Positions 35,664 to 44,680 of a DNA stretch of 64,000 nt are shown here, piece after piece. Each line of letters opens with the position of its first letter. Position 1 is the stretch's first letter. Source of the DNA: Pseudomonas sp. GOM6 (GTDB lineage: Bacteria; Pseudomonadota; Gammaproteobacteria; Pseudomonadales; Pseudomonadaceae); NCBI RefSeq assembly GCF_029537485.1, contig NZ_JARPUS010000013.1, positions 81,367 through 145,366 on the forward strand. Reading direction: 5' to 3'. The notes under the pieces are model-generated. The model was not told the DNA's origin, searched no databases, and worked only from the letters and a program-made list of their open reading frames with translations. A program made the translations under genes and the position numbers.

Positions 35664-36242
35664 ATGCGCCCTTTCATCGCGCTCGTGCTGGGCCTGGGCG
35701 GGGTCATAGGCACCTCCACCAGCCTTGCGGAAAACACTGCTCATATCGGCAGCAGCGGACAGGATTATCGGGGCAACCTGATGGTCAATCAGGCCGCAGG
35801 GGATTGGCAGCAGCAGGCCAATAGCCGGGCAATCGCAATAGGTCATGGCAGCCAGACCAGCATCGCCATACAGCAGGATATCGAAGCCCTCCCGGCCAGC
35901 GCCGCTGGCAATGCCAAGGCTGAAATCGCAGGTGCCGCCTTCAGCAGGGGCAGCGGCATCCTTGGCATCAACCAGGGAGCCGGCATCGGCAACCAGCAAA
36001 TCAATGCGTTACGCCTGCAACAGGGCGTAGCAGCACACAGCCTCGACGATGACGAGCTGGCTCAAAGCGCGTCCTTGTCCCCCCTCTCCGGCGCAGCCGA
36101 ATCACTGGCAGGGTCACGCCTGGTCGTTACTGACGACAAGGCGTTCTCCGGTAGTCGTGGTGTGGTCCAGCTGAACCAGAGCGCCGGCGTTGGCAATCAA
36201 TCGGCCAACAGCTTCGGCATCAGGGTAGTGGAAGCACCCTGA
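35664..36242 (+). CDS. fapB: Amyloid nucleator/minor subunit FapB
   Basis: A 192-residue exported protein with signal peptide and three imperfect repeats of about 22 residues (near 37-58, 97-118 and 166-187). Each contains the pattern NQ.AG..NQ.N (NQAAGDWQQQAN, NQGAGIGNQQIN, NQSAGVGNQSAN). These are the FapB amyloid repeats thought to nucleate FapC. Spacers are Ala/Ser/Gly-rich. It starts one base after the fapA stop with GGGAGG upstream. Confidence 0.95.
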   Translation: MRPFIALVLGLGGVIGTSTSLAENTAHIGSSGQDYRGNLMVNQAAGDWQQQANSRAIAIGHGSQTSIAIQQDIEALPASAAGNAKAEIAGAAFSRGSGILGINQGAGIGNQQINALRLQQGVAAHSLDDDELAQSASLSPLSGAAESLAGSRLVVTDDKAFSGSRGVVQLNQSAGVGNQSANSFGIRVVEAP

Positions 36243-36272
36243 ACCAACTGACCATGTACAGCAGGAGACATC

Positions 36273-37244
36273 ATGAAAACGCCCAAGATTCTCAGCCCAC
36301 TCGCCGTGGTGATTGCAGCAGCGCTGGCCAGCAGTGGCGCCTATGCCTTCAACTTCGGTTCTGACGCCGACGCTTCGATCACCGACAGCCAAGACGTCAA
36401 CTACAACACCGTCAACAACAAGATGACGGTTAACAATGCCAAAGTGAAGGACGGCTCGATCACCGATGTTAGTGGTAATGCCGGTGTCAACGTGGTGGCC
36501 GGCGACAACAACCAGCAGGCCAACGCAGCAGCACTGGCCAGCGCCGATGCCTCGTTCGTATTCGGTTCGAATGCCAATGCGACCATCGATGTCAACCAGA
36601 ACGGTAACAACAACCTTCTCAACAATGTCAGCGTGCCGAACACCGCCAGTCTGAACGGCTCGCTCTACAACACCTCAGGCAATGTCGGGGTCAACATCGC
36701 GGCGGGCAATTACAACCAACAGAAAAACGACATGGCAGCAGCCGTGGCCGGCGGTAGCGCTAGCGCCAGCGCCGGCGTCAGCCAGACCCTGAGCGGCAAC
36801 ACCACCAACAACGCGGCGCAGATTGCGCTGGGTGAGGTCGCGAAGAAGGTCAATGTCGAACTGAGCGGGACCTATGAGGGCAACTCCAAGCAAAGCAACA
36901 ATGTTTATCCGGAAATCTGGGTAGGCGGTAGTGATCCTGATCACCCCGGCGGCGGCACTCAGATTGGGCATATCGACTATGACAACGAAGGCGAAAACCC
37001 CGGCAAATTCAAGTTCCGCGAGGAAGGCGACATTACCCTGTCCGGCAGCGTGACCTCGATCAACACCGTAATTACGAAGATCGTCCCGGTCACCAACAAC
37101 GCCACCTTGTCCAATGCGCTGTACTCGGTATCCGGCAATGTCGGCGTCAACATCGCCGCAGGCGGCGGCAACCAGCAGGCCAATGCGCTGTCCATCGCGG
37201 CAGCATGCAATGTCTGCGGCAGTACGACTCCAGGCTTGGATTAA
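36273..37244 (+). CDS. fapC: Major amyloid fibre subunit FapC
   Basis: A 323-residue exported subunit of Pseudomonas biofilm amyloid. After the signal peptide (cleavage near AYA-FN), three repeats occur at about 61-92, 129-160 and 281-311. Each has the core SGN.GVN.AAG..NQQ.N. The linkers are Asn/Thr-rich; linker 1 is short and linker 2 about 120 residues, with a charged, proline-containing insert. The C-terminus has the conserved C312-N-V-C315 motif. A strong hairpin separates it from fapD. Confidence 0.97.
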   Translation: MKTPKILSPLAVVIAAALASSGAYAFNFGSDADASITDSQDVNYNTVNNKMTVNNAKVKDGSITDVSGNAGVNVVAGDNNQQANAAALASADASFVFGSNANATIDVNQNGNNNLLNNVSVPNTASLNGSLYNTSGNVGVNIAAGNYNQQKNDMAAAVAGGSASASAGVSQTLSGNTTNNAAQIALGEVAKKVNVELSGTYEGNSKQSNNVYPEIWVGGSDPDHPGGGTQIGHIDYDNEGENPGKFKFREEGDITLSGSVTSINTVITKIVPVTNNATLSNALYSVSGNVGVNIAAGGGNQQANALSIAAACNVCGSTTPGLD

Positions 37245-37259
37245 GACCTGAGCAGTGCA

Positions 37260-37284
37260 GAGGCGCCTCGTCAGGAGGCGCCTC
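37260..37284 (+). other. Intercistronic hairpin between fapC and fapD
   Basis: Two copies of the self-complementary GAGGCGCCTC (37260-37269 and 37275-37284) flank a 5-base loop, 15 bases after the fapC stop. No T-run follows. This suits partial termination or 3'-end protection of the fapABC part of the message, so that the subunit is made in excess over FapD-F. Confidence 0.65.
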
Positions 37285-37303
37285 CCTGCAGCAGGAAGGA
37301 CCC

Positions 37304-37987
37304 ATGCTCAGAATAGTTGCCATCGCTGGCTGCTTGCTGTGCAGCACTCAACTCATGGCCGGACAACAGGGCATTCCAGCCCTGCCTGGTGGTGGATTGG
37401 TGTTTAAGCAGGTCGAAAGCCTGCGCGAGCGGCGCTTTGCCGGACTGGTCGAACAAAAGACCGACTTCAGTTGCGGCGCGGCTGCAATCGCCACCCTGCT
37501 CAACCAGGCCTACGGCATGAACCTCAGCGAGGCCGATGTGATAGTCGGCATGCTGGACAGCGCCGATATCGAGCAAGTGCGCACCCAGGGATTTTCCATG
37601 CTGGATATGAAGCGCTACGCCCAGGGCCTGGGACTGCGTGCTCGCGGCTATCGTATCGATGCCCAGGCGCTGGAACAGATCAAGGTGCCGGCCATCGTGC
37701 TGCTCGATATTCGCGGCTACAAACACTTCGTCGTGATGCAGCGCAGCCACAGTGGCTGGGTATACATCGGCGATCCGGTACTGGGGCACAAGCGCATGAG
37801 CCTGGACGAGTTCGCCAAGGGCTGGAACGGCATCGTATTTGCGCTTATCGGTCCCGGTTACAACCGCAACAACGCGTTGCTATCCCCACCTGAGCCCTTG
37901 ACCGCCAGGCAGCGCCTGGATCGCTTCAAGCCGGTGCAGGATGCCGAGCTCATGGAATTCGGCTTTATCCAGAGCGACTTTTTCTGA
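37304..37987 (+). CDS. fapD: Fap-associated C39-like cysteine peptidase FapD
   Basis: A 227-residue exported protein with a C39-type papain-like fold. Catalytic Cys57 is in KTDFSCGAAAIATLL, His141 in GYKHFVVM and Asp157 in YIGDPVLG. The signal peptide ends near LMAG. FapD is the predicted periplasmic protease of the fap system, perhaps processing or permitting export of subunits. GGAAGGA precedes ATG 37304; an upstream in-frame extension overlaps the hairpin and is rejected. Confidence 0.95.
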   Translation: MLRIVAIAGCLLCSTQLMAGQQGIPALPGGGLVFKQVESLRERRFAGLVEQKTDFSCGAAAIATLLNQAYGMNLSEADVIVGMLDSADIEQVRTQGFSMLDMKRYAQGLGLRARGYRIDAQALEQIKVPAIVLLDIRGYKHFVVMQRSHSGWVYIGDPVLGHKRMSLDEFAKGWNGIVFALIGPGYNRNNALLSPPEPLTARQRLDRFKPVQDAELMEFGFIQSDFF

Positions 37988-38018
37988 TGCGGGTCCCGCC
38001 CACATCGAGGACGTCACC

Positions 38019-38753
38019 ATGAAAGCTATTCATTGGCTTGTTACTCCCCTGCTGGTCGTCAGCCTGCAGGCACATGCCACTCCTGTGTTGCAGCCCATAG
38101 AACTGAGTGACAAGGAACTGGCGCAGCTACGTGGGCGTTATGTGCTCCCCGACCGCATCATCAACTTCGGTGTGACCATGAATACCCTCTGGCAGAACGC
38201 TGCCGGCCAGGCCATTGGCGCCCAGGTCAGCCTGCAGGTACAAGCCAACCTGCAACCACAGCTGAGCGTTTCCTTCACTGACAAGACTGGCAATGCTACT
38301 GCTCTGCCGGCGGCGAGCGGACAAATCATCGGTGGCGCTGGCCTTTCCCAGGTCGACGGCGTGGTACAGAGCGTGCGCAGCGCCGGCGACTTCAATCGCG
38401 GCAATAACCAGATAGAGCTGGAGATTCACAAAAACCAGGCCGCCCCCGTCAGCGCCGGCGCAATCGTCATTGCCAATGGCGCGCAAAGCTTCAGCAACGC
38501 CGCCGGCCAGGTCAAAGTGCTGACCAACGCCCAGGGCCTGCAGGTACAGCTCAGTGCAGCAGGGCAAGGCACCGCCAGCCAGCAACTCGGGCAAGGCGGC
38601 ATTCGTCAGCAGACCGAAATACTCGGCAGCCTGAACAGAGTGCAAAACCTGACTACATTGAGTGTTGGGCTGCGAGAGCGTCTGGAGGGAGCAGGACTCG
38701 CCTCGCCTGACTGCTTCACGCCTCACTCGTTAAGCCGCCCGATCGGATACTGA
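38019..38753 (+). CDS. fapE: Minor amyloid/extracellular protein FapE
   Basis: A 244-residue exported protein. A signal peptide ([20 protein letters not shown]) is followed by [26 protein letters not shown], a conserved FapE start. A beta-rich middle and C-terminal [20 protein letters not shown] complete it. FapE is found in small amounts in purified fibres and may cap or tether them. It follows fapD by 31 bases. Confidence 0.92.
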   Translation: MKAIHWLVTPLLVVSLQAHATPVLQPIELSDKELAQLRGRYVLPDRIINFGVTMNTLWQNAAGQAIGAQVSLQVQANLQPQLSVSFTDKTGNATALPAASGQIIGGAGLSQVDGVVQSVRSAGDFNRGNNQIELEIHKNQAAPVSAGAIVIANGAQSFSNAAGQVKVLTNAQGLQVQLSAAGQGTASQQLGQGGIRQQTEILGSLNRVQNLTTLSVGLRERLEGAGLASPDCFTPHSLSRPIGY

Positions 38754-38769
38754 CTGCCAAGGAGCCCCG

Positions 38770-40032
38770 ATGAAACGGCCCAACCCCACGCCCGCCCTAT
38801 TGACGCTCGCCCTCGCCTGCTCGGCCCAGGCCGCCAGCGATGCCGATGTGGCTGCGCTACGCGCCGAGTTGCAGGCCCTGCAGCAGCGCTACCAGGCACA
38901 GCAGAATGCACTGATGGTACTGGAACAGCGCCTGCGTGATGTCGAAGGACAACGACAACCTGCCCCTGCTCAAACCGCACAAGCCTCGCCACCTCCAGCC
39001 ACTCAGTCGGCAGCGCAAAACGTCGCCAGCAACAGCGGCTCGTCCTATGGCTCTCGCCTGCAGGAAGACAGTGAGCCAGCGCCAAGCGTGGAAAACATCT
39101 ACCAGGAAGCCAGCGGCTTCTTCGGTGGTGGCAGCTGGAGCTTCGAACCAGGCTTCACCTATACCCACTACGATGCCCGCCAGCTGTTTCTCAATGGCTT
39201 CCTCGCCCTGGACGCGATCTTCCTGGGCAACCTCGGCATCGATCAGATCAACTCCGACAGCCTGACGGTTGATCTGACCACCCGTTACAACTGGCAACAG
39301 CGCTGGCAGTTCGACCTCAACGTGCCTGTCGTCTATCGCGAAGCGACCTATGAGTCTGCCGGAGCCGGCGGCGCCAGCACCCAGGTCAGCGATGAGACCG
39401 TTACCGGCGACCCTCGTTTGGGCGATGTCAGCTTCGGTGTCTCCTATAAATTCATGGACGAAACCGCCGATCTGCCAGATGCCGTGTTCAGCCTGCGCCT
39501 CAAAGCCCCCACTGGCGACGAACCCTACGGCATCAAACTGCGCGAGGTGCCTGGCAACAACAACCTGAATGTTCCGGAGGACTTGCCAACCGGTAATGGC
39601 GTCTGGTCGCTGACGCCCGGCATCAGCCTGGTCAAGACCATCGACCCCGCCGTGCTGTTCGGCAGCCTGTCTTACACCTTCAACTTTGAAGAGAGCTTCG
39701 ACGACATCAGCGCGCAGCAAGGTGTGAAAGTACCCGGCAAGGTCGATCTGGGTAATTGGATACAGCTGGGCGTAGGCACGGCATTCGCCCTCAACGAACG
39801 CATGAGCCTGTCCATGTCCTTTTCCGAGTTGATTGCCCAAAAAAGCCGTATCAAGCAGGACGGTGGTACCTGGCAGAGCATCAGCAGCAGTGATGCCAAC
39901 GCGGCTTATTTCAACATCGGTATGACGCTGGCCGGCGAAGACGGCCTCAGCATCGTGCCCAACCTGGCGATCGGCTTGACCCCAGATGCACCGGACTTCA
40001 GTTTCAGCGTGAAATTTCCCTACTACTTCTGA
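38770..40032 (+). CDS. fapF: Outer-membrane amyloid secretion channel FapF
   Basis: A 420-residue outer-membrane protein. After the signal peptide (ending SAQA-AS), residues about 24-62 form a coiled coil ([36 protein letters not shown]), followed by a Gln/Ala/Pro linker. A beta-barrel domain begins near residue 118 and ends in the outer-membrane C-terminal aromatic FPYYF. This is the FapF trimeric pore architecture through which FapB, FapC and FapE exit. It ends 4 bases from the convergent activator gene. Confidence 0.96.
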   Translation: MKRPNPTPALLTLALACSAQAASDADVAALRAELQALQQRYQAQQNALMVLEQRLRDVEGQRQPAPAQTAQASPPPATQSAAQNVASNSGSSYGSRLQEDSEPAPSVENIYQEASGFFGGGSWSFEPGFTYTHYDARQLFLNGFLALDAIFLGNLGIDQINSDSLTVDLTTRYNWQQRWQFDLNVPVVYREATYESAGAGGASTQVSDETVTGDPRLGDVSFGVSYKFMDETADLPDAVFSLRLKAPTGDEPYGIKLREVPGNNNLNVPEDLPTGNGVWSLTPGISLVKTIDPAVLFGSLSYTFNFEESFDDISAQQGVKVPGKVDLGNWIQLGVGTAFALNERMSLSMSFSELIAQKSRIKQDGGTWQSISSSDANAAYFNIGMTLAGEDGLSIVPNLAIGLTPDAPDFSFSVKFPYYF

Positions 40033-40036
40033 AGCA

Positions 40037-41371
40037 CTAACGCATCTGGTGCTTGTGCAGAAGGCGATAGAGGGTCGGCCGAGAAACCCCCAATGCCAGA
40101 GCGGCGCGGCTCATGTTGTCGGCATGGCGAAGCAGTGCATCACTGAGCGCTTGCTGCTCAGCACGATTGATATAGTCCTCAAGGGTATTGAGCGCAGGAT
40201 GCCGCGAGAACCCATCGGTAAGCCCCAGATCAACCGCCTCAATCTGCTTGCCATCCGCCAGCACCATGCCTCGCCGCACGCGGTTGGCCAACTCCCGCAC
40301 ATTGCCAGGCCAGGCATGCTCGAGCATGGCACTGCGCGCCTGGCGACTGAAGTTGCGCGGGCGGCGGCCAATCTCCAGCGCATAGCGCTGAGCAAAGAAG
40401 TCAGCCAGGCAAGGAATATCCTCGAGCCGCTCGCGCAATGGAGTGGTCTGCACCTGCAGCACATTGAGCCGATAGTAGAGATCCTCGCGAAAACGGCCCC
40501 TGCGCACCGCCTCTTCCAGGTCGACATGGGTCGCCGCCAGCACTCGTACGTTGACCGAGATGGGGCGATGGTTGCCGACCCGCTCTATCTGCATCTCCTG
40601 CAAAAAACGCAGCAGGTTGGCCTGCAACTCCAACGGCAGGTCACCGATCTCGTCGAGGAACAAGGTGCCTCTATCAGCCAACTCGATACGGCCCAGCTTG
40701 CGCTGATGCGCGCCGGTAAAGGAGCCTTTTTCATGGCCAAACAGCTCGGACTGGATCAGGTGTTCGGGAATCGCGCCGCAATTGACCACGACAAAGGCCT
40801 CATGAGCCCTGCGCGAAAGCCGGTGCAGAGTATGTGCCACCAATTCCTTGCCGGTACCGCTCTCCCCCCGAATCAACACCGGAGCATCCGTAGGCGCCAA
40901 CTTGGCCAACAGTCGGCGCAGATCACAGATCTTTCGGCTCGCTCCCAGCAGATCGTGATCATCCGACTCCCGACTCTCGGAACCCACCTTGCCACGCAAC
41001 CTGGCCATACCCAGGGCGCGTCCTAGAGCAATATCGAGCCGACCGAAGTCAAACGGTAAGGTGTGATAGTCGAAGAACCACTCGCCAATGAAGTTGCCGA
41101 TCTCCGAATCCTGCAGAGCATCGGCATTGAGTACGGCAATCCACTCGGTGCCACTCTGGCTGATCAATTCCTTGAGCGCTTCAGGCCGGGCCAGATGGGT
41201 AGGGCGCAGACGTATCAGCCCCACATCGAAAATGGCATTACCTGCATCTGCCAAGCCGCAACTGTGCACCGCCCAGGCGCTTGCCTGAAGATGGGGCAGC
41301 AACAACTCGCACTCTTGACAGGGATCTACCACCAGCAACCGCCGTGGCGCCTCAGTCAATACTTGCGACAT
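40037..41371 (-). CDS. Sigma-54-type activator with degenerate receiver, likely fap regulator
   Basis: A 444-residue AAA+ enhancer-binding protein. The N-terminal receiver-like domain (about 10-125) has Arg54 where the phosphoacceptor Asp would be (DVGLIRLRP). The AAA+ domain has Walker A GESGTGKE (169-176), the sigma-54 contact loop GSFTGA (216-221) and Walker B GTLFLDE. A C-terminal Fis-type HTH ends the protein (MSRAALALGVSRPTLYRLLHKH). This resembles VpsR/FleQ-type regulators that respond to c-di-GMP instead of phosphorylation, an inference here. ATG 41371 has AAGGA 6 bases upstream. It is convergent with fapF and the prime candidate for the three fap upstream repeats. Confidence 0.9.
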   Translation of the reverse strand: MSQVLTEAPRRLLVVDPCQECELLLPHLQASAWAVHSCGLADAGNAIFDVGLIRLRPTHLARPEALKELISQSGTEWIAVLNADALQDSEIGNFIGEWFFDYHTLPFDFGRLDIALGRALGMARLRGKVGSESRESDDHDLLGASRKICDLRRLLAKLAPTDAPVLIRGESGTGKELVAHTLHRLSRRAHEAFVVVNCGAIPEHLIQSELFGHEKGSFTGAHQRKLGRIELADRGTLFLDEIGDLPLELQANLLRFLQEMQIERVGNHRPISVNVRVLAATHVDLEEAVRRGRFREDLYYRLNVLQVQTTPLRERLEDIPCLADFFAQRYALEIGRRPRNFSRQARSAMLEHAWPGNVRELANRVRRGMVLADGKQIEAVDLGLTDGFSRHPALNTLEDYINRAEQQALSDALLRHADNMSRAALALGVSRPTLYRLLHKHQMR

Positions 41372-41470
41372 AACCATTCCTTGGCGCCATTTTTTTGAAA
41401 ACTTATTAAAAACAACAATTTGGCGCAACGAAAAGAGCCTAGCAAAGACAAACGGCGGCCAAAGAACGAT

Positions 41471-41483
41471 TACCTATAAGGTA
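41471..41483. promoter_or_regulatory. Palindrome TACCTATAAGGTA between the activator and di-haem genes
   Basis: A 13-bp palindrome (TACCT-ATA-AGGTA) in the AT-rich 230-base region shared by the divergent activator and the di-haem oxygenase-like gene. It may be an operator or promoter element. No sigma-54 site is evident here. Confidence 0.35.
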
Positions 41484-41601
41484 TGAGTCAAATAATTGAT
41501 AACGCTCCTAAAAATCCACCCGGTTATGACTTCTTGCCATCAACCCGGTGTATTGGCATAAACCTACCCCATAACAAAATTGCCACACGGATGTTGATGT
41601 C

Positions 41602-43482
41602 ATGCGAATGCTGCGCCGCGCTCTAGCACTGATCCTCCTACTTATCCTCGCCGCGATCGCCGTAGTGCTCTATTACATCGCCCGGCCAAACCTGCCGCTT
41701 TTCGACAAGCCGCAGCAAGTGCACTACCTCGACCAGTGGAATGAGCAGCAGCGCCAGACCTACTACTACACCCCTCAGGGCACCACGGTGAAAGGCCTGC
41801 GCTACGACTGGTTTACCGCCCTGGAACTGCCCTTCTCCCAGGAAAAATTCGCCAGCCCCGACTACCTCGCCCGATTCGGTTTTTTGACCGACCCCCGGCA
41901 ACAGCCCAGCGCGCTCAATCCCGGTAACCTGCCTGTAGGCTTCGCCCGCCACCAGGACGATGAGAGCGGCGTGCAATACCTGGACATCACCTGCTCTGCC
42001 TGCCACAGCGGCGAACTGCGTTACCGAGGCCAGGCCGTGCGCATTGACGGCGGCGCCGCCCTGCACTCGCTGGCATCCACCGTGCCCACGCTCAAAGGCG
42101 GCAGCTTTGGCCAGGCGCTCGGCATGAGCATGGCCTTCACCTACTACAACCCGATCAAATTCCACCGCTTCGCCAAGACCGTCCTGGGCGAGAACTACGA
42201 CCAGGACAAAGATCAGCTACGCGAAGACTTCAAGGCGGTGCTCGACCGCCTGCTCGGCACTGCCTATAACGACTGGCATCGCGGCCTTTATCCGACTGAG
42301 GAAGGTTTCGGTCGCACCGACGCCTTCGGTCGTATCGCCAACAGCGTCTTCGGCGATGCCATCGATGCCAGCAACTACCGGGTCGCCAATGCCCCGGTCA
42401 GCTATCCACAGGTGTGGGACATCTGGAAGTTCGACTGGGTACAGTGGAACGGCTCGGCCATGCAGCCGATGGCACGCAATATCGGTGAAGCCCTGGGTGT
42501 CGGCGCCACCCTGCATTTATTTGGCGAAGACGGGCAGCCGCTGACGCACGAGCAGCGCTACCCCTCCAGTGTGCGCCTGCGCGACCTATTCACACTTGAA
42601 GAAACCCTCAAGCAACTCAAGCCGCCGACATGGCCCGAGGAGGTGCTGGGCAAGGTAGATATGGAACTGGCCAGCCAGGGCCGGGCCTTGTTTGCCGAGA
42701 ACTGCGCCTACTGCCACGCCCCCGACCCGGTACCGCGTGACCAGCGCCTGGCCCCGGCCCGCGACCCGGAATGGCACATGCGCATCGTGCCGACCCGCAT
42801 CATCGGCACCGACCCGACCACTGCCAACAACATCGCCGACCACCGTTTCGATATTCGCAAGCTGGGCTGGCAGAAAAGCGAGCTGGCCAACCTGGACGTC
42901 AAGCTGTTTGGCAGCGACCTGAGCGAAGTGGACTTCGCCAGCATCTCCAGCGCCAAGGGCCTGGCCTATGTCACCGCCTATGTTGAGGACCGCGCCTACC
43001 GCGACGCCGGTATCCAGCCCCGCGAGCGCTGGCGCATGGACGGCTACGGCCTGGCCATCGGCGTACAGGAAAAGCGTGGTTACAAGGCGCGCCCGCTTGA
43101 CGGCATCTGGGCAACCCCGCCCTTCCTGCACAACGGCTCGGTACCCAACCTGTTTCAGTTGCTCTCGCCAGTGGTCGAGCGTGACCGCAGTTTCTGGGTC
43201 GGCAACTTCGAGTACGACCCCAAACGCGCGGGCTACGTCACCACTGAATTCCAGGGTGGTTTCCTGTTCGATACCAGCGTTACCGGCAACGGCAACCGTG
43301 GCCACGAGTTCCGCGACGGCTGTCGTAACGAGGGCGTTATTGGCCGCTACCTGGAGCCGGAAGAGCGTTATGCGCTGATCGAGTACCTCAAGGTCATGGG
43401 CAACGAGTCTATGGAAAGCCAACTGCAGCCAGCCGAAAGTCGTCCCTGGACACCCGGCCCCAGCTGCCAGAACAACCATTAA
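41602..43482 (+). CDS. Membrane-anchored di-haem c-type protein, rubber oxygenase/fatty-acid dioxygenase-like
   Basis: A 626-residue protein with an N-terminal uncleaved membrane helix (about 6-26) and a large periplasmic part. There are two covalent haem-c motifs, CSACH (131-135) and CAYCH (368-372). The spacing, the length and the TPPFLHNGSVPNLFQLLSP segment fit the RoxA/di-haem peroxidase-like group. That group includes rubber oxygenases and, in P. aeruginosa, the oleate 10S-dioxygenase and diol synthase. Haem attachment would use the Ccm system encoded in this window. An adjacent catalase-related gene starts 11 bases downstream. Substrate unknown; oxidation of unsaturated lipids is my inference. 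Confidence 0.8.
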   Translation: MRMLRRALALILLLILAAIAVVLYYIARPNLPLFDKPQQVHYLDQWNEQQRQTYYYTPQGTTVKGLRYDWFTALELPFSQEKFASPDYLARFGFLTDPRQQPSALNPGNLPVGFARHQDDESGVQYLDITCSACHSGELRYRGQAVRIDGGAALHSLASTVPTLKGGSFGQALGMSMAFTYYNPIKFHRFAKTVLGENYDQDKDQLREDFKAVLDRLLGTAYNDWHRGLYPTEEGFGRTDAFGRIANSVFGDAIDASNYRVANAPVSYPQVWDIWKFDWVQWNGSAMQPMARNIGEALGVGATLHLFGEDGQPLTHEQRYPSSVRLRDLFTLEETLKQLKPPTWPEEVLGKVDMELASQGRALFAENCAYCHAPDPVPRDQRLAPARDPEWHMRIVPTRIIGTDPTTANNIADHRFDIRKLGWQKSELANLDVKLFGSDLSEVDFASISSAKGLAYVTAYVEDRAYRDAGIQPRERWRMDGYGLAIGVQEKRGYKARPLDGIWATPPFLHNGSVPNLFQLLSPVVERDRSFWVGNFEYDPKRAGYVTTEFQGGFLFDTSVTGNGNRGHEFRDGCRNEGVIGRYLEPEERYALIEYLKVMGNESMESQLQPAESRPWTPGPSCQNNH

Positions 43483-43493
43483 GGAATAACGCC

Positions 43494-44639
43494 ATGCTCA
43501 TGCGTGTCTGGCTTCGACTCTGCCGCCTGCTAGGCAAATTGCTGTTGACCCTGCTGATAGTAGGTTTGCTTGGCTGGGGGGCTGGCGAAGCCTATTACGC
43601 CTGGAAGTTCTCCGGCCCGGTCTCGGCCGAGGAACAAATCCCGCCGGAAGAAGCCGCCCTGACCCAGACCATCATCGAAGATGCCATCCGCGTGGTCGAA
43701 CAGCATCGTGACAACACCCGTGTACTGCGTGATGCCCATGCCAAGGCCCACGGCTGCGTGAAAGCCGAAGTCAGCGTGCTGGCAGACCTCGCCCCCGCCT
43801 TGCGCCAGGGCGTGTTCAGTGAACCCGGCAAAACCTGGCAAGCCTGGATGCGCCTGTCCAACGGTAACTCCTACCCGCAGTTTGACCGCGCCCGCGACGC
43901 CCGTGGCATGGCCATCAAGCTGCTCGACGTACCGGGCGACAAACTGCTCAGCAGCAAAGCCACCGCTGGCAACCAGGACTTCGTGATGTTCAACCACCCG
44001 GCGTTCTTCATTCGCGACGTAGCCGAGTACAAGCAGAACTTCGCCGCCCAGGCCGATGGCAAGAAGGCCATGGCGTTCTTCCCCAGCTGGGACCCGCGCA
44101 CCTGGGAAATCCGCCACCTGGTCATTGCCCTGAAGACCCTGGCGCCCGCCCCGGAAACACCGGTGGCGACCACCTACAACTCGATTGCGCCCTTCAAGTA
44201 CGGCCCGCACAACATCAAGTACCGGGTCATCCCCGACCCGGCCAGCTGTCCGCCGTATGAACTGCCAGAGCAGAACCGCGACCTGCCCAACTTTTTGCGC
44301 AACGCCCTGTACCAGCAATTGTCGCTGGACCGGGTGCCCGCCTGCTTCGCCCTGCAGGTGCAATTGCAGAACCCGAACTACTACATGCCCATCGAGGACC
44401 CCAGCGTGGAGTGGAGCGAAAAGATCTCCCCCTTCCAGACGGTCGCGACCATCAAGGTGCCGGCCCAGGACTTCGATAGCCGTGAACAAAACCTGTTCTG
44501 TGACAACCTCTCATTCAACCCCTGGCATGCCCTGTCCGAACATCGCCCCATCGGCGGCATCAACCGCCTGCGCAAGTCGGTGTACGAAGCCGTCAGCGTC
44601 TACCGCCACCAGCGGAACGACGAGCCCCAGTCACATTAA
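43494..44639 (+). CDS. Membrane-anchored catalase-related haem protein
   Basis: A 381-residue protein of the catalase superfamily but smaller than true catalases, and tethered by an N-terminal helix (about 13-33). The distal haem histidine is in DAHAKAHG (H82), the distal asparagine in FVMFNHPAFFIRD (N167), and the proximal pair R360-x-x-x-Y364 (RKSVY) matches the haem-tyrosinate motif. The haem pocket is therefore complete. Related small catalase-like enzymes convert fatty hydroperoxides or are peroxidases. Co-transcription with a dioxygenase-like di-haem protein supports a hydroperoxide-handling role; plain peroxide removal is the alternative. Confidence 0.82.
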   Translation: MLMRVWLRLCRLLGKLLLTLLIVGLLGWGAGEAYYAWKFSGPVSAEEQIPPEEAALTQTIIEDAIRVVEQHRDNTRVLRDAHAKAHGCVKAEVSVLADLAPALRQGVFSEPGKTWQAWMRLSNGNSYPQFDRARDARGMAIKLLDVPGDKLLSSKATAGNQDFVMFNHPAFFIRDVAEYKQNFAAQADGKKAMAFFPSWDPRTWEIRHLVIALKTLAPAPETPVATTYNSIAPFKYGPHNIKYRVIPDPASCPPYELPEQNRDLPNFLRNALYQQLSLDRVPACFALQVQLQNPNYYMPIEDPSVEWSEKISPFQTVATIKVPAQDFDSREQNLFCDNLSFNPWHALSEHRPIGGINRLRKSVYEAVSVYRHQRNDEPQSH

Positions 44640-44641
44640 CG

Positions 44642-44668
44642 AAAAGGCCGCCTAGCAGGCGGCCTTTT
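44642..44668. terminator. Bidirectional terminator after the catalase-related gene
   Basis: AAAAGGCCGCC-TAGCA-GGCGGCCTTTT, an 11-bp stem with A-run and T-run flanks. It lies between convergent genes ending at 44639 and 44681 and serves both strands. Confidence 0.9.
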
Positions 44669-44680
44669 ACATTCAGAGCA

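Noticed and set aside
36273..37244. FapC repeats read as a CRISPR-like or tandem DNA repeat
   Set aside because: The repetition is at protein level with diverged codons, in three widely spaced copies within one gene, as expected for amyloid repeats.
41551..41566. TTGGCATAAACCTACC as a sigma-54 promoter for the di-haem gene
   Set aside because: The -24 half is plausible, but there is no GC at the -12 position with the required spacing.
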